Assembly (NCBI GenBank): GCA_008080565.1
Contig: VIKE01000002.1
Span: forward strand, 79,334-143,333
Reading direction: 5' to 3'
Source of the DNA: Rhodocyclaceae bacterium
Lineage (GTDB): Bacteria; Pseudomonadota; Gammaproteobacteria; Burkholderiales; Rhodocyclaceae
Length of the DNA stretch: 64,000 nucleotides
Both the position numbers and the translations under genes were made by a program. Positions 1 to 8,831 of the stretch are shown here, one piece after another. The first letter of the stretch is position 1. Each line of letters opens with the position of its first letter. The notes under the pieces are model-generated. The model searched no databases. It had not been told where the DNA came from and worked only from the letters and a program-made list of their open reading frames with translations.

Positions 1-230
1 ACGTCGGCGGCCACAAGGAACTGATCGAACATAACAAGACCGGCATTCTATTCGAGGCCGGCAATGGTGGCGCCCTGACCGAAGCACTGCTAGCCTTGCT
101 CAACGACCGTCAACGGTGGCCGGAACTGAAGGCGAACGGCAGGCATTTCGTTGAAGCGGTGCGCAACTGGCGAAATAGCGTGGCCAACTATGTCACCCCG
201 TACCAACAACTCATCGGCCCAAAAAACTGA
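1..230 (+). CDS. Glycosyltransferase family 4, C-terminal fragment (cut by window start)
   Basis: The reading frame is open from the first bases (codons begin at position 3) and ends in TGA at 228-230. The fragment starts with VGGHKELIEHNKTGILF, which matches the C-terminal nucleotide-sugar binding region of GT4 (GT-B fold) glycosyltransferases, where the conserved Glu of the E-x7-E motif contacts the donor. The stop codon touches the ATG of the next glycosyltransferase, so the two are co-transcribed. The acceptor and donor sugars cannot be told from this piece. Confidence 0.8.
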   Translation, partial: VGGHKELIEHNKTGILFEAGNGGALTEALLALLNDRQRWPELKANGRHFVEAVRNWRNSVANYVTPYQQLIGPKN

Positions 231-1457
231 ATGAGCCATCCGAAACCGCCGCACATCGTGGTTCTATCCAGCCTTTTTCCGAGCAGTTTGCAGCCGGGAG
301 CTGGTCTGTTCATCCGCGAGCGCATGTTTCGCGTCGCCAGACAATTGCCCATCACCGTTGTTGCACCAACCCCATGGTTCCCTCTGCAGAGGCTGATCCG
401 CCGATTCAAGCCGCACTTCCGCCCCGGCGCCCCGGCCTATGAAAACCAGTCTGGCATCGACGTCTGGTTTCCACGCTTCCTGTCGATGCCCGGCGTATTC
501 AAGAAACTCGACGGCCTGATGATGGCCCTGTGTACCCTTCCGCGCATGCGCCGACTAAAGAGCGCCGGCCGCTTGGATATTATTGATGCCCATTTCGCCT
601 ACCCTGACGGCTATGCTGCCAGCCTGTTAAGCCGCTGGCTGCAGGTGCCGTATACGATCACGCTGCGCGGCACCGAAACCCGGCACATTCAGGACTCCCG
701 ATTCGCCGGCCTACTTCTACAGGCCGTTAGACGTGCTGCGCTGGTATTTTCGGTATCCGAATCCCTGCGCCAGTTGCTGATCGCCCACGGGGCCAGTCCA
801 CAGCAGATCGAAGTCGTTGGCAATGGCGTGGATACTGCCCGCTTCACCCCGCGGGACAGGGCCTCGTGTCGCGATGCGCTCGGCATTTCCGCTCAGGCAC
901 AAGTCCTGGTCTCGGTAGGCGGACTGGTCCCACGCAAAGGATTCCACCGCATCATCGAATTATTGCCGCAGATCCGAGAACACTTCCCGGACTTGATCCT
1001 CCTCGTGGTCGGCGGAGCCAGTGCCGAAGGCAACAACCGCCCGCAACTCGAGCAGCAAGTAAAAACCCTCAACTTGGAAGACTGCGTCAGATTCCTTGGC
1101 CCGCGGCCACCGGACGAATTATCGGCGATCCTCTCGGCCGCTGACGTGTTTGTGCTGGCGACCAGCAACGAAGGCTGGGCAAACGTCTTTCTGGAAGCCA
1201 TGTCCTGTGGACTACCGGTGGTCACCACCGATGTCGGTGGCAACAAGGAGGTCGTCAGCGACAACAGCCTAGGAATCGTCGTCCCCTTTGGCGACAGAGA
1301 AGCCCTTCGGCTGGCGGTTGCAACCTCGCTGCAACGTGATTGGGATAAAAAGCGGATTCGCCGCTACGCGGAACAAAATGCTTGGGATGAACGGGTGGAA
1401 AGGCTAAGCGGCCGTTTTTGGCACATCGCTAATGAAGCAAGGGGACAACATGAGTGA
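231..1457 (+). CDS. Glycosyltransferase family 4 (exopolysaccharide synthesis)
   Basis: The 408-residue protein has the two-domain GT-B layout. The N-terminal part reads VVLSSLFPSSLQPGAGLFIRER, typical of the acceptor-side domain. The C-terminal part has VSVGGLVPRKGFHRII at the start of the donor domain and SNEGWANVFLEAMSCGLPVV, the E-x7-E motif region. Length is normal for the family. It follows the previous glycosyltransferase without a gap and overlaps the next gene by a few bases, so it is part of one surface-polysaccharide operon. It should add a sugar from an NDP donor to a lipid-linked intermediate on the cytoplasmic face; the sugar is unknown. Confidence 0.88.
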   Translation: MSHPKPPHIVVLSSLFPSSLQPGAGLFIRERMFRVARQLPITVVAPTPWFPLQRLIRRFKPHFRPGAPAYENQSGIDVWFPRFLSMPGVFKKLDGLMMALCTLPRMRRLKSAGRLDIIDAHFAYPDGYAASLLSRWLQVPYTITLRGTETRHIQDSRFAGLLLQAVRRAALVFSVSESLRQLLIAHGASPQQIEVVGNGVDTARFTPRDRASCRDALGISAQAQVLVSVGGLVPRKGFHRIIELLPQIREHFPDLILLVVGGASAEGNNRPQLEQQVKTLNLEDCVRFLGPRPPDELSAILSAADVFVLATSNEGWANVFLEAMSCGLPVVTTDVGGNKEVVSDNSLGIVVPFGDREALRLAVATSLQRDWDKKRIRRYAEQNAWDERVERLSGRFWHIANEARGQHE

Positions 1458-2805
1458 CCTTTACACAAAACTGGTGTCCGGCTTGATCTTCCCAATCCAC
1501 GAACAGCTCAAGCATCACAGCACGGTTGCCGTACGTAGGCACCTCGAGGAATCTCAGTGGTGGTCGCCCGATCGTCTGGCGGCGCTACAATTGGACCGCC
1601 TGCGCCAACTACTAACCCAAGCGCAGAACCACGTTCCCTACTACCGCGAGCTTTTCGCCAAACTGAATTTCGACATACGCACCATAGCCTCGCTGGACGA
1701 CCTGCAACGTCTACCCTTCCTGACCAAGGCCATCATCCGGCAGAACCAGGAGCAGCTCAAAGCCGATAACGCCGAACATCTTGCCCGCTTCAACACTGGT
1801 GGATCGTCCGGCGAACCATTGATCTTCTTCATCGGCAACGAGCGCATTAGCCACGATGTCGCAGCCAAATGGCGTGCGACTCGCTGGTGGGACGTAGATA
1901 TCGGCGATCCCGAGATCGTGGTCTGGGGCAGCCCGATCGAACTAACCTCGCAAGATCGCGTGCGCCAGATTCGCGACCGCCTGCTGCGGACCCGCCTGCT
2001 GCCTGCATTCGAGATGAACGAGGCCAATCTCGATGGCTTCGTCGACACCATCCGCGCCACCCGACCAGTTATGCTGTTCGGCTACCCATCCTCACTGTCA
2101 CTGATCGCACGCCATGCCGAAAAGCGTGGCAAGACAATGAACAAGCTAGGCATCAAGGTAGCCTTCGTCACCTCGGAACGACTCTACGACCACCAACGCG
2201 ACGACATCGCTCGCGTCTTCGGCTGCCCTGTCGCCAACGGTTACGGTGGCCGCGATGCCGGCTTCATCGCCCACCAGTGCCCGCAGGGTGGCATGCACCT
2301 GACTGCCGAAGACATCATCGTCGAAATCGTCGACAAGGACGGCAAGTCAGTACCCAAGGGTGAAGCCGGCGAAGTCGTTGTCACCCACCTGGCCACTGGT
2401 GAATTTCCCTTCATTCGCTACCGCACCGGCGACGTTGCCGTGCTCTCCGCCAAGTCTTGTGCCTGTGGCCGCGGCCTGCCGATGCTGGATGAAATCCAAG
2501 GTCGCACCACCGATTTCGTCGTCGCCGCTGACGGCACCATCATGCATGGCTTGGCCGTTGTCTATCCAATCCGTGACATTCCCGGCATCGCCTCGTTCAA
2601 GGTGGTACAGGAGACGCTGCAACGCATCGTCGTCCACATCGTACCGGGCGACAACTGCGGCCCCGATGTCGAAGCACTGATCTCGACGGGTATAAAAGCC
2701 CGGTTGGGGAAAAGTGTCGATGTCGAGGTATTGCGCGTCGGCGATATTCCCCGGGAGAAATCGGGAAAATATCGTTATGTACAGAGCCTGGTCACCGGGA
2801 GTTAA
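1450..2805 (+). CDS. CapK/phenylacetate-CoA-ligase-like adenylate-forming protein
   Basis: This 451-residue protein belongs to the CapK branch of the ANL adenylating superfamily. FNTGGSSGEPL is the phosphate-binding loop, VANGYGGRDAG the region around the adenine pocket, and YRTGDVAVLS carries the conserved Asp that contacts the ribose. CapK-like proteins are found in capsule and exopolysaccharide loci, where their substrate is generally unknown. The start at 1450 is preferred over the in-frame ATG at 1432 because AAGGGGA lies a few bases before it. It overlaps the stop of the upstream glycosyltransferase by 8 bases, which suggests translational coupling. Confidence 0.85.
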   Translation: MSDLYTKLVSGLIFPIHEQLKHHSTVAVRRHLEESQWWSPDRLAALQLDRLRQLLTQAQNHVPYYRELFAKLNFDIRTIASLDDLQRLPFLTKAIIRQNQEQLKADNAEHLARFNTGGSSGEPLIFFIGNERISHDVAAKWRATRWWDVDIGDPEIVVWGSPIELTSQDRVRQIRDRLLRTRLLPAFEMNEANLDGFVDTIRATRPVMLFGYPSSLSLIARHAEKRGKTMNKLGIKVAFVTSERLYDHQRDDIARVFGCPVANGYGGRDAGFIAHQCPQGGMHLTAEDIIVEIVDKDGKSVPKGEAGEVVVTHLATGEFPFIRYRTGDVAVLSAKSCACGRGLPMLDEIQGRTTDFVVAADGTIMHGLAVVYPIRDIPGIASFKVVQETLQRIVVHIVPGDNCGPDVEALISTGIKARLGKSVDVEVLRVGDIPREKSGKYRYVQSLVTGS

Positions 2806-2808
2806 TGG

Positions 2809-3465
2809 ATGCCTCACAGCCAACTGGCCAATCCAGAATGCCCGCTCGGATCGGACTCGAGGCAAGAGGGCATTGCCAGCCCGAAACAGCGCCTGACATC
2901 GCTGATTTCAGGCAATTTTGGCACCCACCGGGGACTAGTCAGAATGCTGCTCGGCGAAACTGAATACCTAGCTGGCCGGGTGAATCAGTTTCTCCAGCCC
3001 GATCTCGCCGCAACGCAACGGGTAGTATTCGTCTGTCTCGGCAACATCAATCGCAGCGCCTTTGCCGAAGGAGTTGCCACCTCCAACGGACTCAACACCG
3101 CTTCAATCGGTCTGTCGACCTCCACCGGCAATCCGGCCTTCCATATGGCCATCGATACCGCCCAGCATTTCGGCATCGATCTGCAAGCGCACCGCGCTAC
3201 CGACTTCACCGACTACGAATATCGACCGGGCGACCTGCTGCTTGCCATGGAAATTCGCCATGCCCATCGCCTGACCAGCCTAGGGATACCGCAAGAGGCC
3301 ATCGCCCTGCTTGGTCATTGGGCGACACCGCATCGTATTCATATTCACGATCCACACACCCTTTCCAGCGCCTACTTCCGGACCTGTTTCAGCCTGATTC
3401 ATTCCGCTGTGCGGGAGCTGGCCATGGATTGCCGAAAAACGGGCAGCCCGTGTGTCGCCACATGA
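2809..3465 (+). CDS. Low-molecular-weight protein tyrosine phosphatase family protein
   Basis: The signature VFVCLGNINRSAF near residues 73-85 gives the C-x5-R-S phosphate loop, with the nucleophile at about Cys76 and Arg82. An Asp-Pro pair near the C-terminus (HDPHTLS) fits the general acid loop. In polysaccharide loci such phosphatases usually counter a bacterial tyrosine kinase that controls chain length, but no such kinase is visible in this window. The protein is longer than classical members (about 150 residues) because of an N-terminal extension of some 70 residues; ATG 2944 is a possible later start. Its stop overlaps the next gene as ATGA. Confidence 0.83.
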   Translation: MPHSQLANPECPLGSDSRQEGIASPKQRLTSLISGNFGTHRGLVRMLLGETEYLAGRVNQFLQPDLAATQRVVFVCLGNINRSAFAEGVATSNGLNTASIGLSTSTGNPAFHMAIDTAQHFGIDLQAHRATDFTDYEYRPGDLLLAMEIRHAHRLTSLGIPQEAIALLGHWATPHRIHIHDPHTLSSAYFRTCFSLIHSAVRELAMDCRKTGSPCVAT

Positions 3466-4424
3466 ACGTCCACCTGACCTTCGACATCGAGGTCTGGTGC
3501 AACGGCTGGACCAATCTCGACAGTGAATTCGCCAGTTGTTACCCACGTTACGTCTACGGCCATTCGAAGCACGGCGACTATGCCCTGCCAAAAACCCTCG
3601 AAATCCTCAACCGCCACGGCTTGCGCGGCGTTTTTTTTGTCGAGCCCCTGTTCTCGGCAAGGTTCGGAGCCCGCTATCTGGAACAGATTGTCCGCCTGAT
3701 CGACGATGCAGGCCAGGAAGTACAGCTTCATCTGCACCCGGAGTGGACAGACGAAATCAATCCGTCAATTATCTCTAACGTTTCCAGCAAACGGCAACAC
3801 CTCACCTACTACTCCCTAGAGGAGCAAACAGCACTGATCCACCACGCCAAGACTCTGTTGGAAAACGCCTTGGGCAAACCGGTATCGGCCTTCAGGGCTG
3901 GTAGCTATGCGATCAACGAAGACACCTTCCTGGCCTTGGCCACTAACGGGATTGCTATCGATTCCAGCATTAACCGCTGTTACGACATCAGCGCACCGGA
4001 TCTTGTCTGCGAGCATGGAGCGACGGCCCCATTTGCTATCAATGGGGTTATTACTTATCCGGTGACCGTTTTCCGCGACGGCTTTGGACGGGAAAGGCCA
4101 GCCCAGATTGGCGCCTGCGGCTTCGGTGAAATGCGCCAGGCACTCGAGTCCGCCCGCGAAAAGGGATGCGGCGACTTCGTGATCGTTTCGCATAATTTCG
4201 AAATGCTCAAGCCCGGTCGCATGGATCCAGATTTTGTGGTGGTGCGACGCTTTGAACGACTATGTCGTTTTTTGGCCGAGAACCTGAATGCAATGCCTGT
4301 CAATAGCTTCACAGGTCAAGCGAGTGCAGCATTGTCCATCGGAAGAGACCACTTGCCGCAAACTGGTATGTCTTCCACAGCTTGGCGGCTAGCTGAGCAG
4401 GTTGCCCGGAGGATGCTCGGATGA
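3462..4424 (+). CDS. Polysaccharide deacetylase (NodB-like)
   Basis: The predicted 320-residue protein begins MNVHLTFDIEVW, where the Asp of TFDIE is the usual metal/catalytic residue of carbohydrate esterase family 4. HLHPEW supplies the two-histidine metal site. FRAGSYAINE and FVIVSHNFEML fit later family motifs. The start at 3462 forms an ATGA overlap with the phosphatase stop; the longer upstream reading frame lies inside that gene and is not used. It should remove N-acetyl groups from an exopolysaccharide sugar. A second, more distantly related deacetylase is encoded at 13.1 kb. Confidence 0.86.
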   Translation: MNVHLTFDIEVWCNGWTNLDSEFASCYPRYVYGHSKHGDYALPKTLEILNRHGLRGVFFVEPLFSARFGARYLEQIVRLIDDAGQEVQLHLHPEWTDEINPSIISNVSSKRQHLTYYSLEEQTALIHHAKTLLENALGKPVSAFRAGSYAINEDTFLALATNGIAIDSSINRCYDISAPDLVCEHGATAPFAINGVITYPVTVFRDGFGRERPAQIGACGFGEMRQALESAREKGCGDFVIVSHNFEMLKPGRMDPDFVVVRRFERLCRFLAENLNAMPVNSFTGQASAALSIGRDHLPQTGMSSTAWRLAEQVARRMLG

Positions 4425-5647
4425 CTGTTTCACGCTCGGATACTACGATTACTCCTTGTGTTGTTCTAGGACTAGAAACCCAAATTGGCTTGGGGATCGT
4501 TCGGGAGCTTGGACGCTCTGGCATTCCAGTCATCGGAATTGCTCAATCGGAATCTGCAATCGGACTGAGATCCCGGTATCTAATACGCGGAATTGTAGTA
4601 GATCAGCCACGGAGTGATGAATTACTACAATGCCTTCAACGATTGGGGGAGGAGTATTGTGAAGCCTCGCTCATCGCAGTATCCGAGACCAATCTAAACT
4701 GGCTATTGAGTAACCGCTCCCGTTTGGGTCGTTTACGCCCGGTATTACCAAGACTTGAGGCCTTAGAGATTGTCCTCGACAAGCAGAAGACATTAACAAT
4801 CGCCAAGGAAATCGGAATTCAAGTGCCGCTTTCGGCGGAGCCGCAGTCCATTGACGATTTTGATGCTTTGGCCGAAAAATTCAGCTATCCGGTAGTGCTC
4901 AAATGGAAAGATCCCAACAGTATTGGCCCCTTGCTGTCGCAGTACAAAATTCCAATGCTCAAGGCTGAATATGCCCAGAATGCTGTTGAACTGAGGACGA
5001 TCGGACAGCGCTATGCGAAGATTGGAAAATGGCCACTCGTTCAGGAATACTGCGCAGGAACAGGGCTAGGCCAGTTTTTTTACATGCATAATGGCAAAGC
5101 CTTGCGCAGATTCCAACACCTCCGTATTGCCGAATGGCCCCCCGAGGGGGGATTTTCTAGCGTCTGCGACAGCATTCCTATCACTGAGCATACCGAGCTA
5201 CAAGAACAATCGATCGCTCTACTCCGTGCTATAGCCTGGGAGGGAGTGGCTATGGTCGAGTATCGTTTTGACTCGCTAAGCAAGCGTGCAGTCCTCATGG
5301 AGATCAATGGTCGTTTCTGGGGCAGTTTCCCGCTGGCGGTTCAGTGCGGAGCCGGCTTTGCTCTACTCGCACACTACATACAAGGCCAGGGAAAGGTTCC
5401 CAATCTTGGAGAGCTATCTAACCAACGCCGCTGTCGCATGGTAGGAACTGAAGTTAAGCGTCTGTTCCGCATCTTATTGCAACCTTCGAAGATTCGAGAT
5501 CCATATTTCGAGAAGAATCCGATCCACGAAATATCGCGGTTTGTCATCGATTTTTTCAAACCGAACGTGTGCTATTACCTATGGTCAGCTGACGATCCAG
5601 GCCCATTCTTCAAGGATCTTCACAACATGGTATTTCGCCGCGGCTGA
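4421..5647 (+). CDS. ATP-grasp domain carboxylate-amine ligase-like protein
   Basis: This 408-residue protein starts with a glycine-rich segment (VVLGLETQIGLGIVREL) and has the layout of ATP-grasp ligases. PVVLKWKDPN is the lysine that contacts ATP, and VEYRFDS followed by LMEINGRFWGSFPLA carries the acidic and Asn residues that hold Mg2+. Relatives in exopolysaccharide loci are annotated as carboxylate-amine ligases of unknown substrate and may attach an amino acid to a sugar acid. The ATG overlaps the upstream stop as ATGA. From here to about 11.3 kb the DNA is visibly richer in AT than the flanking genes. Confidence 0.82.
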   Translation: MTVSRSDTTITPCVVLGLETQIGLGIVRELGRSGIPVIGIAQSESAIGLRSRYLIRGIVVDQPRSDELLQCLQRLGEEYCEASLIAVSETNLNWLLSNRSRLGRLRPVLPRLEALEIVLDKQKTLTIAKEIGIQVPLSAEPQSIDDFDALAEKFSYPVVLKWKDPNSIGPLLSQYKIPMLKAEYAQNAVELRTIGQRYAKIGKWPLVQEYCAGTGLGQFFYMHNGKALRRFQHLRIAEWPPEGGFSSVCDSIPITEHTELQEQSIALLRAIAWEGVAMVEYRFDSLSKRAVLMEINGRFWGSFPLAVQCGAGFALLAHYIQGQGKVPNLGELSNQRRCRMVGTEVKRLFRILLQPSKIRDPYFEKNPIHEISRFVIDFFKPNVCYYLWSADDPGPFFKDLHNMVFRRG

Positions 5648-5725
5648 CAAACCACATTTGGGATGACACTCACTCAAATTTCGTCACTCTGCATCATATT
5701 GTCATGCTGAACTCGTACGTCTTTG

Positions 5726-7417
5726 ATGGCCCTATTACCAATGACTAAACCACGGTTACTGATCTTGTTGCTGGCCATTGTTTGCCTAGGTGCTCTCACC
5801 CAGTCTGTAGCGTTATACGGCCCGCAGGTCATAGATGGGCCAGACATAAAGATTCACTACAGATGGGCCCTCCAGTTCGCATCCGCTCTCTCGGAAGGGG
5901 TGTGGTATCCACGCTGGGCATCCTACAGCTATTTCGGCCTAGGAGACCCGACTTTTCTCTACATTCATCCTCTCTTTTACTACGCCGTCGCAGCCGTAAA
6001 TATCGTGATAAACGATGTTTGGCTTGCCATATTGACCATTGGGGCTATGAGTTCAGCGGTTGCAGCAGCCGCGACCTATTGGATTGCACAAAGAAATACA
6101 TCGAAGGGTATGGCGCTGGTCGCGGCTTGTGCAATGGCGTTATCGCCATATGCGTTTCATCTGGCCCACTACCAGCAGTTTCTTCCCATGCACTTTGCGA
6201 TGCCGGCACTAGTTCTATTCCTTGGCGTGATCTCATCGAACAGGATGCGATATCGCGTGCCCCTTATTGCGGTAAGCCTTGCCTTGCTTGTGATGTCCCA
6301 TGTGCTGGTTGCATTCATGGCTCTGGTTTGTACTGCTGCCGTGATTCTCTGGCGAGCGCTACGGGAGCGGAATCTCGCTATCAACCAATTTCTCCAACAT
6401 GCCACCGGGGTGCTTCTCGGCTTGGCATTATCAGCCATGTATCTATTCCCGGCGCTTACTACTCAGCATCTGGTTTCCCCTGCGGGATGGTACGTGCCAA
6501 TCCATCTAGACTGGCACAATGCCTTTCTCCTACAGTATTTCACGCTTCCTGACTTTGGATTCCGCTGGTTTCATCTACAGTGGTCCATCCCGCTCCTAAC
6601 TGTTTTCGTATGTGGCCTTTCTGGGATTTTTCTCTGGGTAGGCCGTTCAAATATTACTGATAGTTGGCACAAGGCAGCCGAAATGCTCGTTGTCGCTATT
6701 TTTGCCCTTCTCCTGGGTTCCGAATTCTCATATTCCGTTTGGGATCATGTTGAGACTCTGCGTAGGCTGCAGTTCCCGTTGCGGTTCCTTCAGGTTGCGT
6801 GCGTTGCCTCAATTTTTGCGCTCGTCTGGTCAGCAGCCGGAATCGAAAAAGCCAGGGCAAAGATGGTTTCGGTTTCTATTACTCTCTTTCTTGTGGGAAG
6901 TTTGGCAATGCTCTTTGCCCTGGAGCGCCAATTTTCGATAGAGGCCAAACCAGCGCTAACAGTAGCGGCTCCCGGAAACGCCCAAAGAGGACAGCCAGAA
7001 ATGAAACCAGCATCAGCTGGTGGTGCATGGCGGGCGTATCTCGATCAAGGTGGGTGGGAAACAGAATGTATTACTAAAAGCGTGATTTGTAGCCGGACTG
7101 TCGAGAGAACCCATCACAAGATATGGACAGTTGAGGCGCAGGAAAATGTTCACGACATCCACCTACCGATATTCTGGTTTCCCGGCTGGGCTTTCTTGGT
7201 AAATGATCGGCTTGTGACACCAGTTGTTGATTCCGCCAATGGTCTGCCACTGTTAAAAATTGCTCCGGGACGGACCACAATCGAGGCTAGATGGACTGGC
7301 ATTCCTCAAGAACGCGTGGGCGAGGCCGTATCATTGGCGGCAGTTTTAGCACTAGCAGGGCTGCTATTCACTATCCGATGTCGTGCCAAGAATGATGGTG
7401 ATCGCAATGTGGCATGA
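5726..7417 (+). CDS. 6-pyruvoyl-tetrahydropterin synthase-related (PTPS_related) membrane protein
   Basis: The 563-residue protein is a multi-pass membrane protein with about ten hydrophobic segments and a soluble C-terminal part from about residue 420. The N-terminal region (GPDIKIHYRWALQFASAL, then YPRWASYSYFGLGDP) matches the PTPS_related/GT-C-like family, whose name is historical and does not imply pterin synthesis. These proteins resemble lipid-linked-sugar glycosyltransferases. The end overlaps the downstream gtrA-like gene, which fits a role in adding sugars to a glycan on the periplasmic side. TTG 5723 and ATG 5741 are alternative starts. Confidence 0.75.
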   Translation: MALLPMTKPRLLILLLAIVCLGALTQSVALYGPQVIDGPDIKIHYRWALQFASALSEGVWYPRWASYSYFGLGDPTFLYIHPLFYYAVAAVNIVINDVWLAILTIGAMSSAVAAAATYWIAQRNTSKGMALVAACAMALSPYAFHLAHYQQFLPMHFAMPALVLFLGVISSNRMRYRVPLIAVSLALLVMSHVLVAFMALVCTAAVILWRALRERNLAINQFLQHATGVLLGLALSAMYLFPALTTQHLVSPAGWYVPIHLDWHNAFLLQYFTLPDFGFRWFHLQWSIPLLTVFVCGLSGIFLWVGRSNITDSWHKAAEMLVVAIFALLLGSEFSYSVWDHVETLRRLQFPLRFLQVACVASIFALVWSAAGIEKARAKMVSVSITLFLVGSLAMLFALERQFSIEAKPALTVAAPGNAQRGQPEMKPASAGGAWRAYLDQGGWETECITKSVICSRTVERTHHKIWTVEAQENVHDIHLPIFWFPGWAFLVNDRLVTPVVDSANGLPLLKIAPGRTTIEARWTGIPQERVGEAVSLAAVLALAGLLFTIRCRAKNDGDRNVA

Positions 7418-7784
7418 ATTCCTCAAATTCGCCAACAGCGGGGCAATCGGTACACTGGCTCATTATTCCGTGCTTTGGATTCTTGTGGATCTGACGGGTG
7501 CCAATCCTGTCGCGGCCTCCGCGGCGGGAGCTTTCACCGGCGCTGGAGTCAACTACTTTCTTAACTATCACTGGACGTTCAAAAGCCGCTTGCCACACTC
7601 ACGGACTATGCCGCGCTTCTTTGCAATCGCCATGTTCAGCCTCGTGTTGAATACGATTCTAATGGCGATGCTGATCTCACTAGGAACATTGCATTACATG
7701 GTGGCTCAACTAGCTTCAACAACAATTTGTTTAGTAGTTAATTATTTTGCGAGCCGATTTTGGGCTTTTGGGGGCAATTCATGA
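7407..7784 (+). CDS. GtrA family membrane protein
   Basis: This small protein has four hydrophobic helices and the GtrA hallmarks FLKFANSGAIGTL at the N-terminus and NYFLNYHWTFK after helix two. GtrA proteins are thought to flip polyprenyl-phosphate-linked sugars across the inner membrane. The next gene encodes the matching GT2 transferase, as in O-antigen glucosylation (gtrA-gtrB) modules. The start is uncertain: GTG 7383 and ATG 7392/7395 are in frame, and 7407 gives the usual N-terminus. All of these overlap the end of the upstream gene. Its own stop overlaps the next start as ATGA. Confidence 0.85.
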   Translation: MWHEFLKFANSGAIGTLAHYSVLWILVDLTGANPVAASAAGAFTGAGVNYFLNYHWTFKSRLPHSRTMPRFFAIAMFSLVLNTILMAMLISLGTLHYMVAQLASTTICLVVNYFASRFWAFGGNS

Positions 7785-8827
7785 AGACTTCAAAATATGT
7801 TGTTGAGCGCGAGCAAAGTCCACTTTGTATATCCGTTGTTGTGCCTGCATACAACGAAGAGGAGGTGCTTCCAGAATTGCATCGCCGCTTGCAAGCGGTA
7901 TTGTCGCAACTAACAACGAACTACGAAATTGTCTACGTCAATGACGGGAGCCGGGATCGGACTCTGGAGATAATGCGAGAGCTCAAAGAAGCCGACTCAC
8001 ACGTAGGCTACGTAAACCTAAGCAGAAATTTTGGCAAAGAGATTGCAATGACCGCTGGGCTTGACCTGGCGCGAGGTGATGCTGTGGTGGTCATTGATGC
8101 CGACTTGCAGGATCCGCCCGAACTGATTCCCAAGCTGCTTGAGGGTTGGAACGCGGGATTTGACGTCGTTTATGCACGTCGCGTAAGCAGAGCCGGTGAA
8201 ACTTGGCTAAAGAAAGCCACCGCTAGAGCCTTTTACAGAATTATCCAGCGTATCGGACCAGTTAGCATTCCTGAGGATGTCGGTGATTTTCGGCTCATGA
8301 GTCGCCGTGCGGTCGATGCGCTTAAGCAAATTCGTGAACGACATCGCTTCATGAAGGGTTTATTTGCCTGGATCGGATTTCCTCAAAAAGCAATTGATTA
8401 CCAGCGCGATGCACGTTTCGCAGGAGTGACGAAATGGAACTACTGGAAACTATGGAATTTTGCGATTGAGGGCATCACATCATTCAGCATCGCCCCCTTG
8501 AAGATCTCTACCTATGCGGGGCTTCTGGTCGCAGCCCTCGCCTTCATCTATGCAATGTGGGTCATTTATAAAACTTTGATTTTTGGCGATCCAGTTCAAG
8601 GCTATCCGTCCCTGATGGTAGTAGTTCTCTTCCTTGGAGGAGTCCAGTTGGTCGGCATCGGATTGCTTGGAGAATACCTCGGCAGAATGTTCGTCGAGAC
8701 TAAGTACCGTCCGTTGTACTTATTGGACGAAGTAGTTCCCGCCCCTGCATTAATTTGCACAAATCAGAAAGGCCCGATCAAAACTGTTGAGGCTAATGCT
8801 TCCGCATTACCTTGTGACATATCGTGA
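7781..8827 (+). CDS. GT2 polyprenyl-phosphate glycosyltransferase (GtrB/DPM1-like)
   Basis: The protein shows a GT-A fold: VVVPAYNEEEVLPEL at the N-terminus, YVNDGSRDRT, and VIDADLQDPPEL, the DxD metal site of dolichol-phosphate-mannose-synthase-like enzymes. Two hydrophobic segments close the C-terminus, as in GtrB. It is expected to move a sugar from an NDP donor to undecaprenyl phosphate, with the upstream GtrA-like protein as flippase. GGGGGC lies before ATG 7781, which overlaps the gtrA stop. The longer reading frame beginning at 7760 is inside gtrA and was not used. Confidence 0.9.
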   Translation: MKTSKYVVEREQSPLCISVVVPAYNEEEVLPELHRRLQAVLSQLTTNYEIVYVNDGSRDRTLEIMRELKEADSHVGYVNLSRNFGKEIAMTAGLDLARGDAVVVIDADLQDPPELIPKLLEGWNAGFDVVYARRVSRAGETWLKKATARAFYRIIQRIGPVSIPEDVGDFRLMSRRAVDALKQIRERHRFMKGLFAWIGFPQKAIDYQRDARFAGVTKWNYWKLWNFAIEGITSFSIAPLKISTYAGLLVAALAFIYAMWVIYKTLIFGDPVQGYPSLMVVVLFLGGVQLVGIGLLGEYLGRMFVETKYRPLYLLDEVVPAPALICTNQKGPIKTVEANASALPCDIS

Positions 8828-8831
8828 CCGC